Made by a program: the position numbers and the translations under genes. Under the pieces are notes generated by a model. The model was not told the DNA's origin, searched no databases, and saw nothing but the letters and a program-made list of their open reading frames with translations. Shown here one piece after another: positions 14,277-21,655 of a DNA stretch of 39,973 bases (the first letter of the stretch is position 1; every line of letters starts with the position of its first letter). Origin of the DNA: Ruminococcus sp. (GTDB taxonomy: Bacteria > Bacillota > Clostridia > Oscillospirales > Ruminococcaceae); NCBI GenBank assembly GCA_017624895.1, contig JAGAMB010000033.1, positions 1 to 39,973 of the forward strand. Reading direction: 5' to 3'.

Positions 14277-15689
14277 ATGATGCGTTTTAAGAAAATATTA
14301 GCAGGAATTGCTGCGTTATCCGTTATAATGTCCGCGGTTTCCTGCGATGATAAAGAAAACACCAACGATGGAGAAATTCCTGCTGAGGTGCAGGAGATAC
14401 CCACGGAGCCGCCTACGGAATCACCGGAGGACAGGGCGAAAAACCGCACTATAACATGGTTTGCGGATTTCAGCCTTGATACGCAGAATGGCGGAGAAAG
14501 TCCGGCGGCACTCTCACTTTTCCGCGATTATTACGGCGGAGAAGTGAATTATGTTCACGTAAATGCCGACGAAAAATATTCCATGCTTGAATACCTGCTG
14601 CTTTGCGGCGATCCGATAGATATGTTCCCGTATGATGAAACTGCAATGCCGGAGGGCGTTGTAAAGGAGCTTTTTGATCCGCTCGATCCCTATTTTGACA
14701 TTATGGGAGTTAACGACGGCTTGTGGGACGATATGAAAAATGTTATAGATGAGTTTGAGTACAACGGGGTTCACTACGTTATGCCGTATGATGTGTCTGA
14801 TCCGCAGCTTATTATGTACAGCCGCAAGCTTGTGAAAAAGGAGAAGCTTGACGATCCCTATAAGCTTTATCAGGAGGGCAAATGGGACTGGAACGCTATG
14901 ATAGATATGATGAGCAAATTTGTTTCAAATCCCGATGCTGATGTAAAGCGGTACGGTATCGGCGGAGAATTCGGAGAAGCTCTGCTTACTTCGTCGGGCA
15001 GCACCGTGGTGAACTATGAAAACGGCGAATTTACAAACAATATCGGTGATAAAGCTATAGCAGAGGCTGAAAAGCTTATGAAGAAAATAGCCGATGAAAA
15101 TCTCTGCAATCCCAACTGGCACGAATATTATCCCAACGATAATTCAACTCTGTTTTATGCTATGGGCGACTGGGCGCTGGGTATGACTAATGCTAAAAAT
15201 GCCAAAAAGGATATTATGGTTGTTCCGTTCCCGAAAAATCCCGATTCAGATGAGCATTATATCGGCTGTGATTACAACGCAAGAATGTTGGTAAAGTGGT
15301 CGCAAAATCCCGAAGCTGTTGCTGCATATATAAAATGCGAGAAAATTGCCGCACAGGAGGAAGCTTACAAACAGCTTGAAAAGAAAAGCCTCAGCGTGCA
15401 GGAAAAGGACGCATATGGCAAATGGAAGCCCTTTGTAACTGAGGAGCAGTATGACGCGGTTCAGAGTTATCTTGAAGCGGCGAAAAAAGCTCCGCTGTTT
15501 GATTTCAGCTATGGTATGGGCGAGAAAATGTATGGCGGCGGTGACTTCACATATGAGTCAAGGGGAGTTATGAATAATCTGACAAATTCGTTTTTAAAAG
15601 GCGAGGGCGCTGTTGACAAGTGGGAAAAAATGCGTGATGATATGACAAAAAAAGTTGATGAGGAAATAAAAAGGTATAACGGACAGTAA
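14277..15689 (+). CDS. Extracellular solute-binding lipoprotein (family 1), orphan paralogue
   Basis: A 470-residue lipoprotein with lipobox AVSC (Cys23) and a Pro/Glu-rich tether. It is a paralogue of the protein at 4273: RTITWFADF, FRDYYGGEVNY, EGKWDWNAMIDMM and FPKNPDSDEHYIG match that protein in order. It should bind a sugar or glycan outside the membrane. AAGGAG precedes ATG-ATG; either can start. No transporter subunits follow. Instead a GT-C-like membrane protein starts 23 bp after the stop. As with the paralogue, the ligand and partner are unknown. Confidence 0.85.
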   Translation: MMRFKKILAGIAALSVIMSAVSCDDKENTNDGEIPAEVQEIPTEPPTESPEDRAKNRTITWFADFSLDTQNGGESPAALSLFRDYYGGEVNYVHVNADEKYSMLEYLLLCGDPIDMFPYDETAMPEGVVKELFDPLDPYFDIMGVNDGLWDDMKNVIDEFEYNGVHYVMPYDVSDPQLIMYSRKLVKKEKLDDPYKLYQEGKWDWNAMIDMMSKFVSNPDADVKRYGIGGEFGEALLTSSGSTVVNYENGEFTNNIGDKAIAEAEKLMKKIADENLCNPNWHEYYPNDNSTLFYAMGDWALGMTNAKNAKKDIMVVPFPKNPDSDEHYIGCDYNARMLVKWSQNPEAVAAYIKCEKIAAQEEAYKQLEKKSLSVQEKDAYGKWKPFVTEEQYDAVQSYLEAAKKAPLFDFSYGMGEKMYGGGDFTYESRGVMNNLTNSFLKGEGAVDKWEKMRDDMTKKVDEEIKRYNGQ

Positions 15690-15712
15690 TGCTGTTCTGA
15701 AAGGGTTATGAT

Positions 15713-18001
15713 ATGTGGTTTATTTTTTTCGCAGCCTTATTTTTATTGACTGCTTGTTCGGTAATATATATCAGGCATTTCCGCAGGGAGCTGACAGGAA
15801 ATAAAAAGCTCTTTACCTTTGGAATGACGACGGTGCTTGTGCTGACAGGCATTGCCGATCTGATTATGAATTTTGGCGAGTTCAAGAATACATTTGTTGT
15901 AATGGGAGCAGCGGCGGCTTTGGAGTTTGCGCTGTATATGCACCTCAGGAAAAACAGCTCACGGACGCTTGTTTTTATGGGAAAGGCAATACTTGCGGCG
16001 GCGCTTCTGGAGCTTACTTATTTCCAGTTCCCCTCATACCGCATTATGACGGGTGATTATGAGCATACCGTTCTTTCTCTTACGGACGCTGAGTATGAAA
16101 ACGGCGGATATGACAGCTCTGTTGAGGGTGTTCCCGTAAACTTTGATACTGAGGTAAGCTTTGCTTATCACGATCTAAATAAGAAAATCGGTACAGTACA
16201 CGTTGATGTTGAATTTGCCGATGAAAAGGCGCGGCAGGTCAGCTTTTTTGCGGATATGACCGAGGAAACAGGTTACTATTACCGCCTTAAAATAATTGAC
16301 TCCACACTTATTGCCGATAGTGTGCAGTCGCAGGATGCTATGGTTCAGCTTGCAGGACTTACAAGCGACGCCCGTTTCAGATTTTCGGGTATCGGTGAAA
16401 AGGACAGCTGTATAATAAAGGGAATTGAGCTGAATAAGCCGATTCCATTTGATGTAATGCCCATCAGAATGACTATAATAATCATTCTTGCCACATTTCT
16501 CTACGCCTGCATATTCTCCGCAGTAATGAACTGCGCCTATGAGAAAAACAGGTATTTCTGCCGTGTAGCTTCAACGTGGATAACCATACTTGCAGTATGT
16601 GTGGGAATTATTCTTGTGCTTCAGCAGATACCGAGGGGCGGATTTATGGATCGTTTCAGGCTTACACAGGGCGACCAGATTACAGAGGAGCTTGTGCTTG
16701 CCTTTGAAAACGGACAGTTCAGCCTGCTTGAAGAACCGTCGGAGGAGCTTCTTGCAATGGAAAATCCCTATGACAACGGCTCACGTTTTTATGATGATGT
16801 TGACTATCTGTGGGATCATGTATTCTACGAGGGGAAGTATTACTCATACTACGGTATAGCGCCGTTACTGCTGTTTCTGCCATATCATCTCATAACAGGC
16901 TATTTCTTCCCTGAGGATATAGCGTCAATGCTTTTTGCGTCGGGAGGAATTATACTCCTTTCGATGCTTTATTCAGCGATTGTGAAAAAGTGGTTCAGCA
17001 AAATATCCACAGGAGCATATTTGTCGGGACTTGCAATGTTACTTGCAGGCTGCGGCATATGGTATTCAATCGGCAGACCGCTGTTTTATGAGATGTCAAT
17101 TTCCGCAGGCTTTCTGTGCTTCACAGCAGCGGCATATTTCTTTATAACATCGGGCATTTTTGAAAAGGAAAAAGCAAATCTGCCGAGAATATTCCTTTCA
17201 TCGCTGTTAATGGGATTATCCGTAATGTGCAGACCTACCCTGGCGGTATATGCTGTATGCGGCTGTTTATTCTACATAATGAATACAAAGAAGCAGGGCA
17301 AGGGTATCGCGAAATATCTCGCCTGCGCCTTTATCCCTATATGCGCGCTGGGACTTTTCCAGATGTACTATAACTATGCACGATTCGGCTCAGTTTTCGA
17401 ATTTGGCATAAAGTATTCGCTTACAATAAACGATTTCACAAGGACGGAATTTCATTTCCACAATATGTTTATAGGAATTTACAATTTCCTTTTCGCACCG
17501 CCTGCCTTTATTCCCGATTATCCCTTTGTATCGGCACCATTCTCTTTCCTCGGACTGAACAGCTACTACTTCAAGGACGAGGGAACGATTTCGGGACTTA
17601 TTTTCCTTGTATTGCCAATATTCGGATATTTCCTCGGCGGACGCGCCTTGAAGCGTATTCCCGACAAAAAGAACCGCATATCCGCGGCTGTGGTTATCGG
17701 ACTTGTGGGAATTATTATGCCCTTTGTCATAGTCTGCTCAGTCTGGGAAAGCGGCTATTCCGCGCGATATATGGCGGATTTCTCGTGGCAGGTGATAATC
17801 GGCGCATTTATGGTGCTTTTCCTGCTCTATACAAAATCGGAAAATATACAGAAAAAACGCGTGTTCACCGCTGTTATGGGTATCTGCTGTGTGTATACTC
17901 TCGTAGTTGTGGGAATTGAAGCCTATGTGTTCTCGTTCCCTGTGGATACCTGCCCCAGATATGCGGATATTCTCAACAGAATGATTGCGTTTTATAAATA
18001 A
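15713..18001 (+). CDS. Polytopic membrane protein, GT-C glycosyltransferase-like
   Basis: A 762-residue membrane protein. About four N-terminal helices are followed by a beta-rich outer domain (about residues 115-245, with VSFAYHDLNKKIGTVHVDVEFAD), then about ten further helices. Between helices, the loop DDVDYLWDHVFYEGKYYSYYGIAPLLLFLPY resembles the acidic outer loop and GKYYSYYG-type motif of GT-C enzymes that use polyprenyl-phosphate sugars (ArnT/PMT-like). I infer that it transfers sugars to a surface polymer. It is co-transcribed with the binding lipoprotein 23 bp upstream. No terminator is visible after it. The specific donor and acceptor cannot be assigned. Confidence 0.7.
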   Translation: MWFIFFAALFLLTACSVIYIRHFRRELTGNKKLFTFGMTTVLVLTGIADLIMNFGEFKNTFVVMGAAAALEFALYMHLRKNSSRTLVFMGKAILAAALLELTYFQFPSYRIMTGDYEHTVLSLTDAEYENGGYDSSVEGVPVNFDTEVSFAYHDLNKKIGTVHVDVEFADEKARQVSFFADMTEETGYYYRLKIIDSTLIADSVQSQDAMVQLAGLTSDARFRFSGIGEKDSCIIKGIELNKPIPFDVMPIRMTIIIILATFLYACIFSAVMNCAYEKNRYFCRVASTWITILAVCVGIILVLQQIPRGGFMDRFRLTQGDQITEELVLAFENGQFSLLEEPSEELLAMENPYDNGSRFYDDVDYLWDHVFYEGKYYSYYGIAPLLLFLPYHLITGYFFPEDIASMLFASGGIILLSMLYSAIVKKWFSKISTGAYLSGLAMLLAGCGIWYSIGRPLFYEMSISAGFLCFTAAAYFFITSGIFEKEKANLPRIFLSSLLMGLSVMCRPTLAVYAVCGCLFYIMNTKKQGKGIAKYLACAFIPICALGLFQMYYNYARFGSVFEFGIKYSLTINDFTRTEFHFHNMFIGIYNFLFAPPAFIPDYPFVSAPFSFLGLNSYYFKDEGTISGLIFLVLPIFGYFLGGRALKRIPDKKNRISAAVVIGLVGIIMPFVIVCSVWESGYSARYMADFSWQVIIGAFMVLFLLYTKSENIQKKRVFTAVMGICCVYTLVVVGIEAYVFSFPVDTCPRYADILNRMIAFYK

Positions 18002-18101
18002 GCGGTATTGGTATTATATTCTTCCGGTTTGTAGAAAACTGTGAAAATCACACAAAAAATATGTAGTTATTTTGTCAATATGTAAAATTTTCTGAAAGTA
18101 C

Positions 18102-18130
18102 GTGACTTTTTATTACTGATATGGTATAAT
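18102..18130 (+). promoter_or_regulatory. Promoter of the BIG2-domain gene
   Basis: A TATAAT box with extended TGG sits 17 nt after a weak GTGACT -35 box. The extended -10 makes up for the poor -35. Confidence 0.6.
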
Positions 18131-18190
18131 ATAAAACAGATATAAAATATGGCTTAGTGCCGGAAAATGAAAAAAAGGAAGGAAATCACC

Positions 18191-18820
18191 ATGGACAACA
18201 ACACAGGAAACAGACCGAGAAAAAGAGTTACAAAGAAAATGCTGAGACAAAGACAGCTTGGTGCGCTTGCGGTTATTGCGCTGCTGGTGCTGTTTTTTGT
18301 GATACTTGGCTTTAAAGCCTGTTCTAACAGCGGTGGTGAGAAAAAAGGCGGAAAGCAGAATTCTACAACAACTACTACAACACTTGCTACAACTACTGCT
18401 CCCGTAACTACAGTTACAACAACCACAACTCATCCCCTTGCGGCTCAGGTTATACTTTCAAAGCGCGAAATGCTCATAGATGTGGGCGGTTCGGATATTT
18501 CTTACATAACAGGCTATCCCACAGGCTCATCAGAGGCTAATGAAGTGTGGAAATCTCTTGATGAATCAGTTGCAAAGGTCGATAGTCTTGGCCATGTAAC
18601 AGGTATCGGCGAGGGCGAAACATTTGTTATCCTCAGCTTTGACAACAACCCCGGCATTGAAATCGAAATAAAGGTACACGTTGCAGGAATTGCAGGCGGT
18701 GCGTCAGTAACAACAGCACCTGCGATAATATCTCCTGTTCAGACTACCGCAGATGATACAATTCTCACATTCCCCACAACACCCGTTGCGGCTGTTGAGG
18801 AAAACAATTATTCAGTATAA
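18191..18820 (+). CDS. Membrane-anchored protein with BIG2 Ig-like domain
   Basis: A 209-residue single-pass protein with its C-terminus outside. A basic N-terminus (RPRKRVTKK) precedes one helix at residues 23-41, then a Thr-rich linker (about 57-83), then a bacterial Ig-like group 2 domain. The last is shown by EVWKSLDESVAKVDSLGHVTGIGEGETFVI, the usual signature (W.S.d..vA.Vd..G.VTg...G). It may bind surface glycans or space another factor; no enzyme is present. I prefer the ATG at 18191, since AAGGAAGG sits just upstream; an ATG at 18167 would add eight residues and overlaps that site. It is a single gene ending in a terminator. Confidence 0.82.
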   Translation: MDNNTGNRPRKRVTKKMLRQRQLGALAVIALLVLFFVILGFKACSNSGGEKKGGKQNSTTTTTTLATTTAPVTTVTTTTTHPLAAQVILSKREMLIDVGGSDISYITGYPTGSSEANEVWKSLDESVAKVDSLGHVTGIGEGETFVILSFDNNPGIEIEIKVHVAGIAGGASVTTAPAIISPVQTTADDTILTFPTTPVAAVEENNYSV

Positions 18821-18836
18821 TATGGATTTCTGACGA

Positions 18837-18870
18837 AAAGCTCCCTTGCTCCTGCGAGGGAGCTTTCAGT
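18837..18870 (+). terminator. Hairpin terminator after the BIG2 gene
   Basis: A 10-bp AAAGCTCCCT/AGGGAGCTTT stem with a 10-nt loop. The T-run is short (CTTTC). Confidence 0.75.
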
Positions 18871-18961
18871 ATGCAGAAAAGGCTGCACAGATTTATGATA
18901 TATAGTCTGCTGTTGTTTTAGAGATGCTCATATGCAAAATGAAAAAAATTCCTCAAAGGTA

Positions 18962-18990
18962 TTGATTTTTTTGGAATAGTGTGATATAAT
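18962..18990 (+). promoter_or_regulatory. Promoter of the rimP-nusA-infB cluster
   Basis: TTGATT, 17-nt spacer and TATAAT, about 70 nt ahead of rimP. Confidence 0.75.
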
Positions 18991-19009
18991 AGTATTAACA
19001 TAGTAAGCT

Positions 19010-19038
19010 AAAGACCGGAAACTTCCGGTCTTTCGTTT
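19010..19038 (+). promoter_or_regulatory. Leader hairpin before rimP
   Basis: AAAGACCGGA/TCCGGTCTTT forms a near-perfect 10-bp hairpin followed by CGTTTTG, between the promoter and the ribosome-binding site. It looks like a leaky terminator. An attenuator at this place would let NusA, encoded downstream, feed back on its own operon; that role is inferred. Confidence 0.55.
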
Positions 19039-19060
19039 TGAAAGGAGATAATAGACACAG

Positions 19061-19537
19061 ATGAAGCTGAAAAAATTCGGTGCAACAGAACAAAGGATAT
19101 ACGACCTCGTTAAGCCGATAACCGATGATTTAGGCTACTACCTCTGGGACGTTTGCTACGTCAAGGAGGGCGCAAGCTGGTATCTGAGGATTTTTATTGA
19201 CTGCGACGAGGGTATAACTATCGAGGACTGCGAAAAGGTAACTGAGCCTGTCAACAAGCTTCTTGACGAGGTTGATCCCATCAAGGAAAGCTATATGCTT
19301 GAAATCGGCTCGGCAGGTCTTGAAAGAGAGCTTGTCAAGGAGGATCATTTCGAGGTCTGCGAGGGTGATAAAATCCGTATCCGCTTTATCAGAGCAGTTG
19401 ACGGTGAAAAGGAAATATGCGCCTTTCTCAGAGAAGCTGATAAAACAGATATCACAGTTGAGCTGGAGGACGGCACAGAGGCGAAATATCCCTTTGCTGA
19501 CATCGCCTTTGTAAAGCTTTGGTTTGATTTTGATTAA
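19061..19537 (+). CDS. rimP: Ribosome maturation factor RimP
   Basis: RimP helps assemble the 30S subunit. At 158 aa it is full length. YDLVKPITDDLGYYLWDVCYVKEGASWYLRIFID and EDCEKVTEPVNKLLDE define the N-terminal domain. YMLEIGSAGLERELVKEDHFEVCEGDKIRIRF contains the conserved ExSSPGxxRPL-type segment in a diverged form (EIGSAGLERELV). AAGGAG is about 14 nt before the ATG, longer than usual; an in-frame TAG just upstream rules out an earlier start. It heads the cluster with nusA, ylxR, ylxQ, infB and rbfA. A repeat element separates it from nusA. Confidence 0.93.
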   Translation: MKLKKFGATEQRIYDLVKPITDDLGYYLWDVCYVKEGASWYLRIFIDCDEGITIEDCEKVTEPVNKLLDEVDPIKESYMLEIGSAGLERELVKEDHFEVCEGDKIRIRFIRAVDGEKEICAFLREADKTDITVELEDGTEAKYPFADIAFVKLWFDFD

Positions 19538-19602
19538 GCAATACCTGTAAATAATAAAGGCATCGTCCGCAGGTTCTGTGAGATGCTGCCGAGGGTACTT
19601 CC

Positions 19603-19660
19603 GGAAAACTCCCTCACGGCTTGATTTTGCCCGTGACCTGTTTTTTAGAAAATCCCTGAA
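19603..19660. repeat. Intergenic structured repeat, family 2, copy A
   Basis: GGAAAACTCCCTCACGGCTT...CCCGTGACC then TTTTTTAGAAAATCCCTGAA. CACGG pairs with CCGTG around an 11-nt loop. It matches copies at 21521 and 27467 and lies in the rimP-nusA gap. The larger inverted repeat GAGGG...CCCTC (19592-19615) overlaps its left side. Confidence 0.75.
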
Positions 19661-19691
19661 TTTTAAATATATCATATCGGAGGAATTTGTT

Positions 19692-20933
19692 ATGGATAAC
19701 TTTTTCGATGCGTTACAGATGCTGGGGGAGGAGAACAGCGTTGAAACCGGTCTTCTCATTGAGAAGGTAAAATCGGCAATGCTCAAGGCTGCAAAAAGAG
19801 CATATCCCCACAGCGAGGACAGAATAAGAGTGGAAATTGATCCCGCTGAAAAGAAATTCGCAATGTATATCGTTCAGGAGATCATCGAAGATGAGCCTAT
19901 CGACGAAAATGAGATAAATATTGCTACCGCAAGAACAATTGATCCCAATGCAATTGTAGGCGGAACGATTCTTAAAGAAATTGACATTTCAGGACTCGGC
20001 AGAATGGCTGCTCTCTCCGCAAAGCAGTCTATCAAAGGCGATCTGAGAGAGATCAACCGCGAGCAGGTGCTTGAAAAGTTCCAGCAGAAGGAGCATGACT
20101 GCATCACAGCGAAGATTTCACAGATCGAGCAGGGCAGAGGTACAGTAACTGTTGTGTACGAAGGCTCAGAGCTTTATCTGTTCAAGCATGAGCAGATCCC
20201 CGGAGAAGTTCTTACAGAGGGTAAGGATATAAAGGTTTATATCACAGGTATCCTCAACAAGACAAAGAAGCCTATTGTAAAGATTTCAAGAACTGCAAAG
20301 GAGCTTGTAAAAAGACTCTTTGAAACAGAAGTTCCCGAAATATATGATGGTACTGTTGAGATAAAGTCCATCTCCCGTGAGGCAGGTTCAAGAACAAAGA
20401 TGGCTGTATGGTCAAAGGACGAGAACGTTGATGCTATCGGAGCTTGTATCGGCCCGAAGCGTTCAAGAATTACAGCTGTTGTAAATGAGCTTAGCGGTGA
20501 AAAGATAGATATTATCCCATGGAGTGAAAATCCAAGAGAGTTTATTGCAAAGGCACTTGCTCCTGCTGAGGTTATGAAAACAGTAATCACATCTTTGGAA
20601 GAAAAGACCTGTACAGTTGTTGTTCCTAACAATCAGCTTTCACTTGCAATCGGAAACAAGGGACAGAACGCCAAGCTTGCTGCGAAGCTGACAGGCTATA
20701 AAATTGATATCAAGCCCCAGACAAATCCCCTTACAGGAGAGCCGGCAGAGGAGCTTGCAGAGGATTATCCCGATGCGCTTCTTAATAAGGCTGACGAGGT
20801 TCTTGACGAAGCTGCTGAGGTTATCACTGAAATGGCAGAAAATCTCGAACCTGTTGATGAAATTCCCGTGATTGCCGAGGAAACAGAAGAAGCTGTTGAG
20901 GCAGCAGAGGAAGCAGAGGCTGTTGAGGAATAA
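19692..20933 (+). CDS. nusA: Transcription termination/antitermination factor NusA
   Basis: NusA binds RNA polymerase and nascent RNA to modulate pausing, termination and antitermination. The 413-residue protein has the N-terminal polymerase-binding domain (1-120), an S1 domain (about 130-200) and two KH domains: GACIGPKRSRITAVVNELSGEKIDIIPWS and then LAIGNKGQNAKLAAKLTGYKIDIK. A Glu/Ala-rich acidic tail follows, replacing the C-terminal repeats of proteobacterial NusA. I start at 19692, with GGAGG 8 nt upstream; the frame is open 38 codons further, but that part covers the repeat element and is not coding-like. ylxR follows after 3 nt. Confidence 0.96.
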   Translation: MDNFFDALQMLGEENSVETGLLIEKVKSAMLKAAKRAYPHSEDRIRVEIDPAEKKFAMYIVQEIIEDEPIDENEINIATARTIDPNAIVGGTILKEIDISGLGRMAALSAKQSIKGDLREINREQVLEKFQQKEHDCITAKISQIEQGRGTVTVVYEGSELYLFKHEQIPGEVLTEGKDIKVYITGILNKTKKPIVKISRTAKELVKRLFETEVPEIYDGTVEIKSISREAGSRTKMAVWSKDENVDAIGACIGPKRSRITAVVNELSGEKIDIIPWSENPREFIAKALAPAEVMKTVITSLEEKTCTVVVPNNQLSLAIGNKGQNAKLAAKLTGYKIDIKPQTNPLTGEPAEELAEDYPDALLNKADEVLDEAAEVITEMAENLEPVDEIPVIAEETEEAVEAAEEAEAVEE

Positions 20934-20936
20934 TAT

Positions 20937-21215
20937 ATGAAATCCCAGAAAATTCCAATGAGATTGTGCCTCGGATGCAACGAAATGAAGCCGAAAAAAG
21001 AGCTTATGCGTGTTGTAAAATCACCTGAGGGAGAAATAAGTCTTGATTTTACAGGAAAGAAAAACGGCAGAGGCGCATATCTTTGCAAGGACGTACAATG
21101 CTTTGAAAAGGCGCGCAAGACAAGAAGATTTGAAAAATCTCTTTCGTGCAGAATTGATGAAAGCGTATACGAGGTGATGTCAGATGAACTCAGGAAAGAA
21201 ACAGAAAACAGCTGA
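20937..21215 (+). CDS. rnpM: RNase P modulator RnpM (YlxR, DUF448)
   Basis: A 92-residue basic protein of the YlxR family. The signature is present: MRLCLGCNEMKPKKELMRVV, then GRGAYLCKDVQCFEKARKTRRFEKSL. In B. subtilis this protein has been described as a modulator of RNase P (RnpM). The gene follows nusA by 3 nt and overlaps ylxQ by 32 nt, the usual order in Firmicutes. The start is preceded by GAGGAA, inside the end of nusA. Confidence 0.93.
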   Translation: MKSQKIPMRLCLGCNEMKPKKELMRVVKSPEGEISLDFTGKKNGRGAYLCKDVQCFEKARKTRRFEKSLSCRIDESVYEVMSDELRKETENS

Positions 21216-21510
21216 CCTGCTGACTATGTGTATAAAGGCGGGCAGAACAGTCAAGGGCTTTGACAGCTCCAAGGAGGCTGTTGAGGGCGGTAAGGCATTT
21301 GCTGTTCTTGCTGCCGCTGACGCTTCCGAAAAAACTGTCAAGGAAATCCGTTTCGTCTGCGGAAAGCAGGATATCCCCGTAATCGTTACCGAGCTTGAAA
21401 AGGCAGAGATAGGAAAGCTCTGCGGCAAGGAAACGGCAGTTATGGCAATATGTGACAAGGGCTTTGCGGGCGGATTTCAGAAAATCGTCAATACATCAGA
21501 AAAGGAATGA
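21184..21510 (+). CDS. ylxQ: L7Ae/L30e-family RNA-binding protein YlxQ
   Basis: A 108-residue protein of the L7Ae/L30e/S12e/Gadd45 fold, which usually binds kink-turn RNA. KKQKTADLLTMCIKAGRTVKGFDSSKEAVEGGKAFAVLAAADAS matches the family's N-terminal half. The start (GAGGTGATGTCAG upstream) lies inside ylxR with a 32-nt overlap. The target RNA is not known. The nusA-ylxR-ylxQ-infB order supports the call. A degenerate family-2 repeat lies between this gene and infB. Confidence 0.9.
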   Translation: MNSGKKQKTADLLTMCIKAGRTVKGFDSSKEAVEGGKAFAVLAAADASEKTVKEIRFVCGKQDIPVIVTELEKAEIGKLCGKETAVMAICDKGFAGGFQKIVNTSEKE

Positions 21511-21520
21511 GGAAAATCTC

Positions 21521-21579
21521 TGAAAGCCTTCCCGGTATTTTGAAACTGCTTGTGTTATGGTTTTTAGAGAACCCTGAAA
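21521..21579. repeat. Intergenic structured repeat, family 2, copy C (diverged)
   Basis: CTGAAAGCCTTCCCGG...GCTTGTGTTATGG then TTTTTAGAGAACCCTGAAA. The right end is nearly identical to copy B; the central hairpin has decayed. It lies in the 145-bp gap before infB. Confidence 0.65.
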
Positions 21580-21655
21580 ATAAACACCGCAAGGTGCTGA
21601 CATAGATTATGTTTTCCAGCCGTGCAGACGGCTATTAAAGGAGGTTGTTTCGCCT

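Noticed and set aside
18154..18426. Val-rich open frame on the minus strand opposite the BIG2 gene
   Set aside because: It is the reverse complement of the Thr-rich linker codons (ACA/ACT), giving Val/Ser runs. It has no ribosome-binding site, and the plus-strand protein has a clear domain layout.
19578..19691. N-terminal extension of NusA by 38 residues
   Set aside because: The extension runs over the family-2 repeat, is rich in Arg/Cys/Phe unlike NusA, and the GGAGG at the ATG at 19692 decides the start.
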